A stretch of DNA of 64,000 nt from Pontibacter roseus DSM 17521 (GCF_000373265.1 NZ_KB890765.1:62001-126000); one strand, 5' to 3'; numbered from the stretch's first letter, positions 42,881 through 53,425 are shown. Made by a program: numbers and translations. Notes: generated by a model from the letters alone, not told the origin.

Positions 42881-43985
42881 CCGCATCAGGCCATATCGCA
42901 TCATCATCAGTGGTGGCGGCACCGGCGGGCACATTTACCCGGCCATCGCCATCGCCAACCGAATCAAGGCCATCAGTCCAGATTCGGAAATCCTGTTTGT
43001 AGGGGCGATTGGGCGAATGGAGATGACACGGGTACCGGAGGCGGGCTACAAAATCGTGGGCCTGTGGATTAGTGGGCTTCAGCGCCGACTGACGCTCGAC
43101 AATCTGTCCTTCCCCTGGAAGGTGATTTCCAGTATCCGGATGTCGCACAAGATTATAAAGGACTTCCAGCCGGATGCGGTAGTGGGAGTGGGGGGCTATG
43201 CCAGCGGTCCTCTGCTGTATGCAGCCACTGCTCGGCGTATACCTGCGCTGATACAGGAGCAGAACTCCCACGCCGGCATCACCAATAAGCTGCTGGCCAA
43301 ACGAGTGCAGAAGATATGCGTGGCCTATAAAAACATGGAAGCCTTCTTCCCGGCCGAAAAGCTGGTGTTGACGGGGAACCCGGTGCGGCAGGACATCATG
43401 GACAGCCATACTAAAAGGAGAGAGGCACTACTGCACTTCGGGCTGACATCTGAGAAGAAAACGATTCTGGTTATCGGGGGAAGCCTGGGCGCCAGAACCA
43501 TCAACCAAAGCATAGCCGCAGGGTTGGAGGCCATTGTGGACGCAGGCTATCAGCTGATTTGGCAAACGGGCAGAGCCTATTACCCGCAGGCCCAGGAACA
43601 GGAAAAGCCTTATGTAGACAAAGGGATTCGGGCATTCGATTTTATCAGGCAGATGGACCTGGCCTATGCGGCGGCTGATGTGGTGGTATCCCGGGCGGGT
43701 GCCTTATCCATTTCAGAGCTTTGCCTGGCCGCGAAGCCTGCCATACTGGTGCCCTCGCCCAACGTGGCGGAGGACCACCAGACCAAAAACGCGATGGCCC
43801 TGGTACAGGAGCAGGCTGCATTGCTGGTGCATGACCAGGGGGCACAGCAACAGCTGGTGCCAGCCGCCCTACAATTGGCCGCAAACGAACAGGAGCAGCA
43901 GCGCCTGTCGCAGAACATACAGAAACTGGCGCGGCCCAATGCCGCTGCGGATATTGTCAACGAGTTGTTAAGCATCATCAAGTGA
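42873..43985 (+). CDS. murG: Lipid II synthase MurG (UDP-GlcNAc transferase)
   Basis: 370 residues, GT28 family. N-terminal IIISGGGTGGHIYPAIAIAN, FVGAIGRMEM, GVGGYASGPLLYA and QEQNSHAGITNKLL; C-terminal GGSLGARTINQ and SRAGALSISEL. It adds GlcNAc to lipid I on the inner membrane face. The stop overlaps the murC GTG start (GTGA). Confidence 0.96.
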   Translation: MPNRIRPYRIIISGGGTGGHIYPAIAIANRIKAISPDSEILFVGAIGRMEMTRVPEAGYKIVGLWISGLQRRLTLDNLSFPWKVISSIRMSHKIIKDFQPDAVVGVGGYASGPLLYAATARRIPALIQEQNSHAGITNKLLAKRVQKICVAYKNMEAFFPAEKLVLTGNPVRQDIMDSHTKRREALLHFGLTSEKKTILVIGGSLGARTINQSIAAGLEAIVDAGYQLIWQTGRAYYPQAQEQEKPYVDKGIRAFDFIRQMDLAYAAADVVVSRAGALSISELCLAAKPAILVPSPNVAEDHQTKNAMALVQEQAALLVHDQGAQQQLVPAALQLAANEQEQQRLSQNIQKLARPNAAADIVNELLSIIK

Positions 43986-45376
43986 GACTGGAAGACTATA
44001 GATACATCTATTTCCTGGGCATCGGCGGTATTGGCATGAGTGCCATCGCCCGCTGGTTCTATGCCAATGGCTTTCCGGTTTGGGGCTATGACAAGACCCG
44101 GACCACCCTCACGGAAGCACTTGAGCAGGAAGGTATACAAGTGCATTACGAGGATGACGTACAGCACCTGCCACAAGAGATACTGAATAACAAAGCTGCC
44201 ACACTGGTCGTGCTGACGCCGGCTATACCTGCCGAGCATACCGAGTGGGCCTACCTGAAGGAACAAGGCTATACTATCAAAAAGCGTTCGGAAGTGTTGG
44301 GCATTATCACGGCCTCTGCTTTCACCATAGCCGTGGCAGGTACGCACGGCAAGACAACAACCTCTTCTATCGTGACGCACCTGCTGCACCACGCCGGAGT
44401 GGATTGCTCGGCTTTCCTGGGAGGTATAGCCACCAACCTGAACTCCAACCTGCTTATAGGCAAGGGGGGCGAAGGCAAGGAGACGGTAGTGGTAGAGGCC
44501 GACGAGTATGACCGCTCTTTCCTGACATTGTTCCCGGACATCGCCATCGTGACCTCCGCTGACCCGGACCACCTGGACATCTATGGTGACAAGGAGGAGA
44601 TGATTAGGACCTTCCAGAAGTTCATCAGCCAGATAAAGCCAGGGGGCTACCTTATTCTGCAACAGGATACAGACCCTCGCCTGACGGACCTGGTGCAGGA
44701 GGGGGTACGGGTAATACGCTACAGCCTGGAGCAAGGGGAGGCGCATGTATATCACATCGAAATCGATGGGCATTGGTTCGGTTTTGATGCTGAGACACCC
44801 TTCGGTAACATAGCCCGTCTGCGACTTGGACTGCCTGGCTATCACAACGTTGAGAACGCGTTGGCAGCCCTGATGGCGGCCCAAATCCTGCAGGTACCGG
44901 CCGAGAAACTGCAGTCAGGTATAGCAAGCTACAAAGGGGTGAAGCGTCGTTTCGAAATTGTATTCGAAGGCGAAGGCAAGGTCTTCATAGATGACTATGC
45001 GCACCATCCAAAAGAGATTGATGCGTTCATGTCTTCACTGCGCGCCATCTATCCGGACAAGCAACTAAAAGTGATATTTCAGCCGCACCTCTACACCCGC
45101 ACGCGCGACTTCGCAGATGCGTTTGCGGAGAGCCTGAGCAAGGCGGATGAGCTGGTACTGCTGGATATATACCCGGCCCGGGAAAAGCCAATTGCGGGAG
45201 TGACCTCCCAGATGATTCTGGACAAGGTGACGAGCCCCCGGAAACAGCTGCTGCACAAAGACGAAATATTGCGGAATCTGGCTGAAAACCCTGATTTTGA
45301 GGTGTTGGCAACCGTTGGTGCCGGCGACATAGACACACTGGTTAAGCCTATTAAAAATATTTTAGAAAATAACTGA
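43982..45376 (+). CDS. murC: UDP-N-acetylmuramate--L-alanine ligase MurC
   Basis: 464 residues from GTG at 43982. N-terminal YIYFLGIGGIGMSAIARW, ATP motif AVAGTHGKTTTSSIV, EADEYDRSFL, DPDHLDIYGDKE and DDYAHHPKEIDA. It adds L-Ala to UDP-MurNAc. The GTG start coupled to murG is certain because the motif begins 9 residues later. Followed by ftsQ after one base. Confidence 0.96.
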   Translation: MRLEDYRYIYFLGIGGIGMSAIARWFYANGFPVWGYDKTRTTLTEALEQEGIQVHYEDDVQHLPQEILNNKAATLVVLTPAIPAEHTEWAYLKEQGYTIKKRSEVLGIITASAFTIAVAGTHGKTTTSSIVTHLLHHAGVDCSAFLGGIATNLNSNLLIGKGGEGKETVVVEADEYDRSFLTLFPDIAIVTSADPDHLDIYGDKEEMIRTFQKFISQIKPGGYLILQQDTDPRLTDLVQEGVRVIRYSLEQGEAHVYHIEIDGHWFGFDAETPFGNIARLRLGLPGYHNVENALAALMAAQILQVPAEKLQSGIASYKGVKRRFEIVFEGEGKVFIDDYAHHPKEIDAFMSSLRAIYPDKQLKVIFQPHLYTRTRDFADAFAESLSKADELVLLDIYPAREKPIAGVTSQMILDKVTSPRKQLLHKDEILRNLAENPDFEVLATVGAGDIDTLVKPIKNILENN

Positions 45377-45377
45377 T

Positions 45378-46139
45378 ATGGGCTTGAATAGTAAAATAAA
45401 ATCTTTAATTTTTGCATGTTGTAGCACGCTCGCTATCGGCGGGCTAGCAGGATTCGCTTCTTCACGCCAGAATGAAAAAAAGTGTGAAAAAGTGACAATA
45501 AAAATTGATAATGAGTACAACAATTACTTTATTGGGGATGAGGAAGTAAGGGACCTGCTGACCCGCGAAGGGGAGCGGAAATTGGAGGGGTTACCCAACC
45601 AACAAATTGACCTGAAGAACTTGGAGAAGCGCATAGAGGCGCATAGCTTTGTAAAAGAAGCAGACGTGTTCAGAGGGCTGGATGGCAACATTCATGTAAG
45701 CATAAAACAAAACAGGCCTATAGCAAGAATTATACGACCAGACCAGGATGTCTACATCGATGCAGAGGGTACCCTTCTGCCCCTCTCAGACAGATACACC
45801 GCTCGTGTAATACCTATTACGAAGTCCTCCGCCGGCAAGGCGTTTGGCAGGGACTTCTTTCAGGACTCTACAGGTCATGCCTATCTTTCCTTGCTTCAGT
45901 TCATCGAGAACGACCAGTTTTGGAAAGCCCAGCTAGCTCAGATGCACATTGATGCCCAGGGTAAAGTCTCCTTTCTGCCGCAGGTAGGGGAGCACACAAT
46001 CGAATTTGGGGAGCCTTACAGGGCCGAACAGAAATTCAAAAAATTAATGGTCTTTTATAAAGAGGTGCTGCCCGTGATGGGCTGGGACAAATATAAGAGA
46101 GTCAATGTAGAGTACGAAGATCAGATTATTTGTGAATAA
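45378..46139 (+). CDS. ftsQ: Cell division protein FtsQ
   Basis: 253 residues. One N-terminal membrane helix (SLIFACCSTLAIGGLAGFASS), then a POTRA-like segment (LKNLEKRIEAHSFVKEADVFRGLDGNIHVSIKQNRPIARI). Bitopic divisome protein linking FtsB/FtsL with other components. Similarity is low as usual for FtsQ, but position before ftsA is decisive. The first 200 bases are AT-richer than the neighbouring mur genes. Confidence 0.9.
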   Translation: MGLNSKIKSLIFACCSTLAIGGLAGFASSRQNEKKCEKVTIKIDNEYNNYFIGDEEVRDLLTREGERKLEGLPNQQIDLKNLEKRIEAHSFVKEADVFRGLDGNIHVSIKQNRPIARIIRPDQDVYIDAEGTLLPLSDRYTARVIPITKSSAGKAFGRDFFQDSTGHAYLSLLQFIENDQFWKAQLAQMHIDAQGKVSFLPQVGEHTIEFGEPYRAEQKFKKLMVFYKEVLPVMGWDKYKRVNVEYEDQIICE

Positions 46140-46151
46140 CATATACAGAAT

Positions 46152-47450
46152 ATGCAGAACGACAAAATAGTAGTAGGCTTGGACATCGGCACAACCAAAG
46201 TTTGCGCACTTGTTGGTCGGAAGAATGAGTATGGAAAGCTGGAGATTCTGGGGATGGGCAAAGCCATCTCAGAAGGGGTGGTACGCGGCATTGTCAGCAA
46301 CATCGACAAGACCGTAGAGGCGATAAAGAAGGCTATCCGTCAGGCTGAGGAACAATCGGGCATCAACATCGGGGTAGTAAACGTGGGGATTGCCGGGCAG
46401 CACATCAAGAGCCTGCAGCACAACGGCAGCATCACCCGCCAAATGACGGACCATGAAATCACTGTGGACGATGTGAATCGCCTGACAAACGATATGTACC
46501 GTCTGGTGACGCCTCCTGGCAGCGAAATCATCCATGTGATGCCGCAGGAGTACAAGGTGGACTATGAGGAAGGCATCGTAGACCCAGTGGGTATGTCCGG
46601 TGTTCGTCTGGAGGGCAACTTCCACATCATCACGGCTCAGTCCAACGCCATCAACAACATCAACAAATGCATTTCCCGTGCTGGCCTGGAGGTGGACAAC
46701 CTGATTCTGGAGCCGTTGGCGTCCTGCATGTCTGTGCTGAGCGATGAGGAGAAAGAGGCAGGTGTTGCTTTGGTCGACATTGGGGGAGGCACTACAGATT
46801 TAGCCATCTTCAAAGACAATATCATCCGCCACACGGCAGTTCTGCCTTTCGGGGGCAACATCATCACGTCTGACATCAAGCAGGGCTGCATGGTGATGCA
46901 GAACCAGGCCGAGCAGCTGAAAGTGAAGTTTGGAAAGGCGATTGCCGATGAAGCCTCTGAAAATGAGATAGTTTCCATACCTGGCCTGCGTGACCGCACG
47001 CCAAAAGAAATTTCTCTGAAAAACCTTGCATATATTATAGAAGCACGGATGGAGGAAATAGTGGAACTCATCTATGCGGAGATTGTTAGGTCAGGATATT
47101 CCAATAGCCTGGCTGCAGGTATCGTGATTACCGGTGGTGGGGCGCAACTGCAGAATCTGGTACAGCTGGTGGAGTACATCACCGGTATGGATACACGCAT
47201 TGGCTACCCGAACGAGCACCTGGGCAAGTCCAAGGTGGATGCCGTGAAGAGCCCGATGCACGCCACAGGCGTGGGCTTGGTATTGGCGGGCTATCAGTCA
47301 CTTGATCAGCGCGCCGCGCATCAGGTAGAGTTGCCGCAACAGCAGCAGCAAGAGTATAACAAGCCTGCCGCCAAACCGGCCGCAAAGGAGAAGGAAGGAA
47401 TGGGGCTGTTCCAGAAGCTCAAAGGCTTTTTGTCTGACGACATAGATTAA
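46152..47450 (+). CDS. ftsA: Cell division protein FtsA
   Basis: 432 residues. Actin-like ATPase: VVGLDIGTTKVCALVG (phosphate 1), ALVDIGGGTTDLAIF (phosphate 2) and GIVITGGGAQLQNL (adenosine). The C-terminus has a Gln-rich linker and ends in the amphipathic helix GMGLFQKLKGFLSDDID, which tethers FtsZ to the membrane. 49 bases before ftsZ. Confidence 0.96.
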   Translation: MQNDKIVVGLDIGTTKVCALVGRKNEYGKLEILGMGKAISEGVVRGIVSNIDKTVEAIKKAIRQAEEQSGINIGVVNVGIAGQHIKSLQHNGSITRQMTDHEITVDDVNRLTNDMYRLVTPPGSEIIHVMPQEYKVDYEEGIVDPVGMSGVRLEGNFHIITAQSNAINNINKCISRAGLEVDNLILEPLASCMSVLSDEEKEAGVALVDIGGGTTDLAIFKDNIIRHTAVLPFGGNIITSDIKQGCMVMQNQAEQLKVKFGKAIADEASENEIVSIPGLRDRTPKEISLKNLAYIIEARMEEIVELIYAEIVRSGYSNSLAAGIVITGGGAQLQNLVQLVEYITGMDTRIGYPNEHLGKSKVDAVKSPMHATGVGLVLAGYQSLDQRAAHQVELPQQQQQEYNKPAAKPAAKEKEGMGLFQKLKGFLSDDID

Positions 47451-47499
47451 CAAGAGACTAGTAAATTATTAGAAACCCATAATAGCAGGAGATTTTAGC

Positions 47500-49086
47500 A
47501 TGACTTCAATGTACAGTTTTGACTTGCCCGCAAGCGGTAAGTCCATCATTAAGGTGATTGGTGTCGGGGGCGGTGGCAGCAACGCGGTGAACCACATGTA
47601 TAGCCAGGGCATCAAAGACGTGGAGTTCGTGATCTGTAACACAGATATGCAGGCTTTGAAGAGCAGCAGTGTACCTAATAAACTTCAAATAGGCTTGAAC
47701 CTGACAGAAGGACTTGGCGCTGGCGCCAACCCTGAGAAAGGCAAGCATGCTGCCCTCGAGAGCAAAGAAGAGATACGTGAACTGCTCAGCAACGACACCA
47801 AGATGGTGTTCATTACTGCTGGTATGGGTGGTGGTACTGGTACAGGTGCCGCTCCGGTAATTGCCAAGGTGGCCAAAGAACTTGGCATCCTGACAGTGGG
47901 TATCGTGACGGCTCCTTTCGTATTCGAAGGAAAGAAGAAGAAGACAGCTGCTGAAAACGGTATCAAGGAACTGAGCGAGAACTGCGACACAATCCTGGTT
48001 ATCCTTAATGATAAGCTGCGCGAGATGTTCGGCAACCTGACTATCCGTGAGGCTTTCGCCAAGGCTGACAACGTGTTGACGACAGCCGCGAAGTCAATTG
48101 CTGAAATCATTACGGTTACTGCTGAAGTGAACGTCGACTTTGAAGACGTTAAAACGGTGATGAAAGACTCTGGAGCTGCAGTGATGGGTTCTGCAACGAC
48201 AGAGGGCGAAGGCCGTGCCCTGCGCGCCGCTGAAGAAGCGCTTTCATCTCCATTGCTGAACAACACTGATATCCACGGTGCCCAGAAAATACTCCTTTCC
48301 ATCATGTCTGGTGAGCAGGCCGAACTGGAAATGGACGAACTGACTGAAATCACAGAGTACATCCAGGACAAGGCGGGCCAGGAGGCGGAGGTTATCTTCG
48401 GCCACGGCATCGACTCTTCTTTGGGTCAGAGCATCCGCGTGACGGTAATCGCGACAGGTTTCGCTGCTGACGCAGAGGCTATCATTGAGCCAAGAAAGAC
48501 GGTATTTGACCTAGAGAGCCAAAAAAAAATTGAAGTCGTAGAGCCAGTAAAGGTGGAGACACCTGAGGTAGTTAACTTCGTGGCCAAGCCAGTGGTGGCT
48601 CCTGTAGCCACTACACCGCAGCAGCCGGTTGCGCCGCAGTACGACGTGCGCAGACCAGTAGCAGAGCAGCCGCAGCAACCACAACAGCCACAGGCTCCGC
48701 AGCCGCAGCAGCAGGCTCCACAGCAGGCACAGCCGCAGCGCATTGTCTTTGAACTGGATGGCTATACCTCCAATGAGAATACAAACGCCGGGTATAACAC
48801 CACCCGCGAAGACGACCTTGCCAAACGTGAAGCAGACCGCATCGCGGAAGAGCGTGAACTGATGCAGCGCAGAGCGCAAGAGAGACGTGACCGTCTGAGA
48901 ATGCTGAGCTCTGAAATCACGACTGAGGCTATCAAGGAGAAACTGGATGTGCCAGCATATTTGCGCCGTAATGTAGCGTTGAGCAACGTGGTGCACTCAT
49001 CTGAGCGTAGCATCTCCCGTTTCAACCTGAACGATGACAATGAGATATTAGGCGACAATCGTTTCCTGCACGATAACGTCGACTAA
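47500..49086 (+). CDS. ftsZ: Cell division protein FtsZ
   Basis: 528 residues. GTPase core about 10-330 with GVGGGGSNAVNHM, the tubulin signature GGGTGTGAAPVIA and NNTDIHGAQKILL. The linker (about 350-430) is rich in Gln and Pro. The C-terminal part includes KLDVPAYLRRNV, a Bacteroidota-type conserved peptide, followed by 40 more residues. It forms the cytokinetic Z-ring. Last gene of the dcw operon. Confidence 0.97.
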   Translation: MTSMYSFDLPASGKSIIKVIGVGGGGSNAVNHMYSQGIKDVEFVICNTDMQALKSSSVPNKLQIGLNLTEGLGAGANPEKGKHAALESKEEIRELLSNDTKMVFITAGMGGGTGTGAAPVIAKVAKELGILTVGIVTAPFVFEGKKKKTAAENGIKELSENCDTILVILNDKLREMFGNLTIREAFAKADNVLTTAAKSIAEIITVTAEVNVDFEDVKTVMKDSGAAVMGSATTEGEGRALRAAEEALSSPLLNNTDIHGAQKILLSIMSGEQAELEMDELTEITEYIQDKAGQEAEVIFGHGIDSSLGQSIRVTVIATGFAADAEAIIEPRKTVFDLESQKKIEVVEPVKVETPEVVNFVAKPVVAPVATTPQQPVAPQYDVRRPVAEQPQQPQQPQAPQPQQQAPQQAQPQRIVFELDGYTSNENTNAGYNTTREDDLAKREADRIAEERELMQRRAQERRDRLRMLSSEITTEAIKEKLDVPAYLRRNVALSNVVHSSERSISRFNLNDDNEILGDNRFLHDNVD

Positions 49087-49107
49087 ACTAGGTTTCTAAT
49101 AATGGAG

Positions 49108-49141
49108 AGCGCCCGCAACATCTGTTGCGGGCGCTTTTTTT
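49108..49141 (+). terminator. Terminator of the dcw operon
   Basis: A 13-bp perfect stem, AGCGCCCGCAACA (49108-49120) with 49123-49135, 2-base loop, then T7. It lies 21 bases after the ftsZ stop. Confidence 0.94.
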
Positions 49142-49184
49142 GTGCTCATCTCAACGTATACCTTGGACTCCAAGCAGGGAGATG

Positions 49185-49709
49185 CTAGAATTGGATGAAT
49201 TGCTCTATCTGCTGGTCCAGTAGTTCCTTGTACAGTTGGTTGGTGATGGTGGTGCCATCGTAGTTTTTCTCAAACTGCGCCAACCTGGGCTTTAGGGCAA
49301 GCACATGCATACCCAGGTAATTGAATATATCAGTCAAATGGCTCATGGCCAGGCCGCTGCCCTGTACGCCCGAGGACAGTCCCACCATGGCCGCTTTTTT
49401 GTTCCGGAAGGTGTTGGGGTAGGCGAGGCCATCTATAAATGCTTTGAGCACCCCAGGAAAGGAGCCGTTGTACTCCGGCACCACGAACACGAATTTGTCC
49501 GAAGCCCCAATCGCACTACTGAGCCTGTTGAAGTCCTCATTGAGGCCGACATTGTCGTAGAGGGCAGAAGTGGTGAAATCGGCGGGAAGATCAGCTAAAT
49601 CGAGTATCTGCACATCGATGCCGCGTTCCCGTAGTATCTGGGCATATAGTTCGGCTACGGCTCTTGATCGTGAGTGGGGCCTGTTGGTCCCTGTGATGAT
49701 GGTAATCAT
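49185..49709 (-). CDS. NADPH-dependent FMN reductase family protein
   Basis: 174 residues. Flavodoxin-like: ITIITGTNRPHSRSRAVAEL (phosphate loop), FVVPEYNGSFPGVLKAFID (flavin-binding motif) and KKAAMVGLSSGVQGSGLAM. Such proteins reduce FMN, quinones, azo dyes or metals using NAD(P)H. The substrate cannot be told. Single gene, convergent with ftsZ. Confidence 0.92.
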   Translation of the reverse strand: MITIITGTNRPHSRSRAVAELYAQILRERGIDVQILDLADLPADFTTSALYDNVGLNEDFNRLSSAIGASDKFVFVVPEYNGSFPGVLKAFIDGLAYPNTFRNKKAAMVGLSSGVQGSGLAMSHLTDIFNYLGMHVLALKPRLAQFEKNYDGTTITNQLYKELLDQQIEQFIQF

Positions 49710-49799
49710 GCTTCTGATTGTTTACTATACAACAGGAAAGTCTTCCATTGTTTGGCTAGACAGGCTGTATTCCGCTTCCTGTATACCAAAATAAAACAA

Positions 49800-49833
49800 A
49801 AAAGGCGAGAACAGGTATGCTGTCTCGCCTTTT
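49800..49833 (-). terminator. Terminator of sdhCAB
   Basis: AAAAGGCGAGA (49800-49810) pairs with TCTCGCCTTTT (49823-49833); read on the minus strand it runs into T6. It starts 16 bases after the sdhB stop. The loop contains CAGGTATG, a near-copy of the iterated word. Confidence 0.88.
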
Positions 49834-49849
49834 CCTAGGATTGTTGCGC

Positions 49850-50635
49850 TTATGCCACGTTCTCTGAGCTTGCTTTTGCGCCCAGGTACTCGCGGTTCAT
49901 CATCGCGATGTTGTCCAGCGATATACCTACTGGGCACTCTGCCGCACAGGCTCCTGTGTTAGAGCAGGCGCCGAATCCTTCCACGTCCATCTGGGCCACC
50001 ATGTTCTCCACGCGCGTTTTGCGCTCCACCTTGCCCTGTGGCAACAGTGCCAGCTGCGACACCTTCGCGCTCACGAAAAGCATAGCAGAAGCGTTTTTGC
50101 AGGCTGCCACACAGGCGCCGCACTGGATACAGGTTGCTGCGTCAAACGCCTTATCGGCGATGGTCTTTGGAATCGGAATAGCGTTTGCATCGGGCACACC
50201 GCCTGTGTTCACAGACACATAGCCACCCGCCTGCTGTATACGGTCGAAGGCAGAACGGTCTACCACCAGGTCCTTGTGCACCGGGAAGGCGGCGGCTCTC
50301 CAAGGCTCAATGGTGATGGTGTCGCCGTCTTTGAAGTGGCGCATGTGCAGCTGGCAGGTAGTGGTGCCGCGCTCCGGACCGTGTGCCCGGCCGTTGATGA
50401 AGAGGCTACACATACCGCAAATGCCCTCGCGGCAATCATGGTCAAAGGCAACAGGCTCTTCGCCTCTCACCAACAAATCCTCGTTGAGTACGTCCAGCAT
50501 TTCCAGGAAAGACATATCCGGGGAGATGCCCTTGAGCGGATATGTTACCAGTTGACCTGCTGCATTTCTATCTTTTTGGCGCCAAATCTTCAATGTAAGG
50601 TCCATTGGTTTAGCATTTGGATTACTTCCAGCCAT
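49850..50635 (-). CDS. sdhB: Succinate dehydrogenase/fumarate reductase iron-sulfur subunit
   Basis: 261 residues. 2Fe-2S site in [22 protein letters not shown], then [17 protein letters not shown] and [15 protein letters not shown] for the 4Fe-4S and 3Fe-4S clusters. It carries electrons from SdhA to the membrane subunit. Last gene of sdhCAB, 110 bases after sdhA; the gap holds short AT-rich repeats (ATGAATTATGAATT). Confidence 0.96.
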   Translation of the reverse strand: MAGSNPNAKPMDLTLKIWRQKDRNAAGQLVTYPLKGISPDMSFLEMLDVLNEDLLVRGEEPVAFDHDCREGICGMCSLFINGRAHGPERGTTTCQLHMRHFKDGDTITIEPWRAAAFPVHKDLVVDRSAFDRIQQAGGYVSVNTGGVPDANAIPIPKTIADKAFDAATCIQCGACVAACKNASAMLFVSAKVSQLALLPQGKVERKTRVENMVAQMDVEGFGACSNTGACAAECPVGISLDNIAMMNREYLGAKASSENVA

Positions 50636-50745
50636 TTTGTCTTTCTAATTATGAATTATGAATTTCGACTTATGAATTAGTTGAAGGAGGATGCTATACT
50701 TACTCAACATCCGGCTCTAATCCATAATTTCTAATTTCCAATTAA

Positions 50746-52680
50746 TTATTTGTAGCTACGCTGCGTCAGTTTCACGTTCTCGAACTTCAGGTCTTCCTTA
50801 TGCAGGACCGCCTGGTTGCCTGGGCCTGTGTATTCCCAAGCGGCCACATAGGCGAAGTTCTCGTCGTCACGGAGTGCCTCGTTCTCTGGCGTCTGGTATT
50901 CCTCACGGAAGTGACCACCACAAGACTCGTTTCTGTGCAGGGCATCGTCCACCATCAGTTCGCCCAGTTCCAGGAAGTCGGCCACACGGTGCGCTTTCTC
51001 CAGTGTCTGGTTCAGCTCTTCGTTCACGCCAGTCACTTTCACGTTCTGCCAGAACTCATCGCGCAGCTTGCGGATTTCCTGTTTCGCAAACTGCAGACCT
51101 TCGGCGTTTCGGGCCATACCGCAGTAATCCCACATAATCTGGCCAAGCGCCTTGTGGAAATCATCTACTGTGCGGTTGCCTTTAATGGAAAGCAGTCGCT
51201 GGGTGATGGAAATTACGTTCTGCTCGGCCTCTTTGAAGGCGGGGTGGTCGGTGCTTACTTTGTCGTATGGCGTCTGTGCCAGGTAGTCACCGATAGTGTA
51301 AGGTATAACGAAGTAACCGTCAGCCAAACCCTGCATCAAGGCCGAAGCACCCAAGCGGTTGGCTCCGTGGTCAGAGAAGTTACACTCTCCGGTGGCGTAC
51401 AGGCCTGGAATGTTGGTCATCAGGTTGTAGTCTACCCAAAGGCCACCCATGGTATAGTGCACGGCAGGGTAGATGCGCATTGGTCGCTCGTACGGGTTCT
51501 CGTCCGTGATTTTGGCATACATCTCAAACAGGTTGCCATACTTGGCTGCGATAGCCGGCTGTCCTTCACGTTTGATAGCATCCGCGAAGTCAAGGTATAC
51601 GGCCAGGCCGGATGCACCTACGCCGCGTCCTTCGTCGCAAACCAGCTTGGCATTACGAGAAGCAACGTCGCGCGGCACCAGGTTACCAAAGGCAGGATAT
51701 TTGCGCTCCAGGTAGTAATCGCGGTCTTCCTCTTTGATGTCGTTTACGGTAATCTCACCCTTGCGCAGGCGCTGGGCAATCTCCACCGTCTTCGGAACCC
51801 ATACACGGCCGTCGTTACGCAGCGACTCTGACATCAGCGTCAGTTTGGATTGATAACCACCCGATACAGGTATACAGGTAGGGTGAATCTGAGTAAAACA
51901 AGGGTTGGCGAACAGAGCTCCTTTCTTGTGCGCGCGCCAGGCAGCCGTGGCGTTGGAGCCCATGGCGTTGGTTGACAGGAAGAACACGTTGCCGTAGCCG
52001 CCTGTAGCCAACACCACCGCGTGCGCGCTGTGCGACTCTATTTTACCGGTAATCAGGTTACGCACTACAATGCCGCGTGCCTTGCCGTCCACCATCACGA
52101 GGTCCAGCATTTCGGTGCGTGGGAACATCTTCACTTTGCCGTAGGCAATCTGGCGGTTCAGGGCAGAGTAGGCGCCCAGCAGCAGCTGCTGTCCGGTCTG
52201 ACCACGGGCATAGAAGGTACGGGATACCTGGGCACCACCAAATGAGCGGTTCGCCAGCAGGCCACCATACTCGCGGGCAAAGGGAACACCCTGCGCCACG
52301 CACTGGTCAATAATGTCCACGGATACCTGCGCCAGGCGGTACACGTTGGCCTCACGGGCACGGTAGTCACCGCCCTTGATAGTGTCGTAGAAAAGACGGT
52401 GGATGGAGTCACCGTCGTTCTGGTAGTTTTTGGCGGCGTTGATACCACCCTGCGCAGCAATAGAGTGCGCGCGGCGAGGGGAATCCTGAAAGCAGAACGC
52501 CTTCACGTTATAGCCAAGCTCGCCGAGTGTGGCAGCAGCCGAAGCACCTGCCAGACCTGTACCAACAACAATGATTTCGTATTTACGCTTGTTAGCCGGG
52601 TTCACCAGCTTCACATTGAATTTATGCTTATCCCACTTCTCAGCCAAAGGCCCTTCAGGGATTTTAGAATCTAATATCAT
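50746..52680 (-). CDS. sdhA: Succinate dehydrogenase/fumarate reductase flavoprotein subunit
   Basis: 644 residues. FAD-binding [17 protein letters not shown], the covalent-FAD histidine context [15 protein letters not shown], and catalytic-site motifs [15 protein letters not shown] and [38 protein letters not shown]. It oxidises succinate to fumarate. The length fits the Bacteroidota type with SdhC cytochrome b. Confidence 0.96.
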   Translation of the reverse strand: MILDSKIPEGPLAEKWDKHKFNVKLVNPANKRKYEIIVVGTGLAGASAAATLGELGYNVKAFCFQDSPRRAHSIAAQGGINAAKNYQNDGDSIHRLFYDTIKGGDYRAREANVYRLAQVSVDIIDQCVAQGVPFAREYGGLLANRSFGGAQVSRTFYARGQTGQQLLLGAYSALNRQIAYGKVKMFPRTEMLDLVMVDGKARGIVVRNLITGKIESHSAHAVVLATGGYGNVFFLSTNAMGSNATAAWRAHKKGALFANPCFTQIHPTCIPVSGGYQSKLTLMSESLRNDGRVWVPKTVEIAQRLRKGEITVNDIKEEDRDYYLERKYPAFGNLVPRDVASRNAKLVCDEGRGVGASGLAVYLDFADAIKREGQPAIAAKYGNLFEMYAKITDENPYERPMRIYPAVHYTMGGLWVDYNLMTNIPGLYATGECNFSDHGANRLGASALMQGLADGYFVIPYTIGDYLAQTPYDKVSTDHPAFKEAEQNVISITQRLLSIKGNRTVDDFHKALGQIMWDYCGMARNAEGLQFAKQEIRKLRDEFWQNVKVTGVNEELNQTLEKAHRVADFLELGELMVDDALHRNESCGGHFREEYQTPENEALRDDENFAYVAAWEYTGPGNQAVLHKEDLKFENVKLTQRSYK

Positions 52681-52701
52681 AGCAACTATTGAAAGTTTAT
52701 G

Positions 52702-53382
52702 TTATGCAAAGAAAAAGAAGTAGAGCGGGATAATCGCGAAGCCCAGGCACACGATAACAGAGAACGCATAGCCGAACGTCTTGATGAATGGCGTGTACTT
52801 CTTGTGCGTGAGGCCCAGTGACTGGAAAGCGCTCTGGAAACCGTGAATCAGGTGGTAAGCCAGCGCTACCATCGAGATAACATAGATGGCCACATACCAC
52901 CAAATCTGGAAGGACTGCACCACCCGCAGGTATAGGTTGTCGTAGTCCACCTCGTCAATCACCACACCCTCCAGGCCACCGAAGCGGGCAGGGACGAAGA
53001 AATTCCAGAGGTGGATGATGAGGAACACCAGGATAATGGTGCCCAGCAGGCCCATGTTGCGGGAAGACCAGGTGCTGTTTTCCTGTGGGTGCTGCTCTGC
53101 ATAGTCAACGGGACGGGCCGTTTTGTTGCGGCGTGTCAGTACAAAGGCATCGTAAATATGGAACAGGAAACCCAGCACCAGCACAATCTCCATGACACGT
53201 ATAACAGGATTGGTAGCCATGAAGTGTGAGTACACGTTGAACGACTCACCGTTGTCAGCATTGAAAAGCTGCAGGTTGCCTACTAGGTGAACCACCAGGA
53301 AGGAGCACAGGAACAGGCCCGTGACAGACATGATGATTTTGCGTCCGATTGTACTGGAAAACGTTTTAGTAAACCAATTCAT
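52702..53382 (-). CDS. sdhC: Succinate dehydrogenase cytochrome b subunit
   Basis: 226 residues with five hydrophobic helices, as in the B-type di-haem single membrane anchor. Start MNWFTKTFSSTIGRKIIMSVTGLFLCSFLVVHLVGNLQLF; further His in LIIHLWNFF and AYHLIHGFQSAFQSLGLTHKKY are likely haem ligands. Because this is one anchor subunit, no sdhD is needed. First gene of sdhCAB, preceded by a good promoter. Confidence 0.95.
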   Translation of the reverse strand: MNWFTKTFSSTIGRKIIMSVTGLFLCSFLVVHLVGNLQLFNADNGESFNVYSHFMATNPVIRVMEIVLVLGFLFHIYDAFVLTRRNKTARPVDYAEQHPQENSTWSSRNMGLLGTIILVFLIIHLWNFFVPARFGGLEGVVIDEVDYDNLYLRVVQSFQIWWYVAIYVISMVALAYHLIHGFQSAFQSLGLTHKKYTPFIKTFGYAFSVIVCLGFAIIPLYFFFFA

Positions 53383-53425
53383 CTGTAATTGTTAGAAGGT
53401 TAAATAATGAATGCTTTTTAATGCT

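Noticed and set aside
43664-44884. 406-codon open frame on - across murG/murC
   Set aside because: The plus strand encodes unmistakable MurG and MurC motifs; the antisense frame has no recognisable domain.
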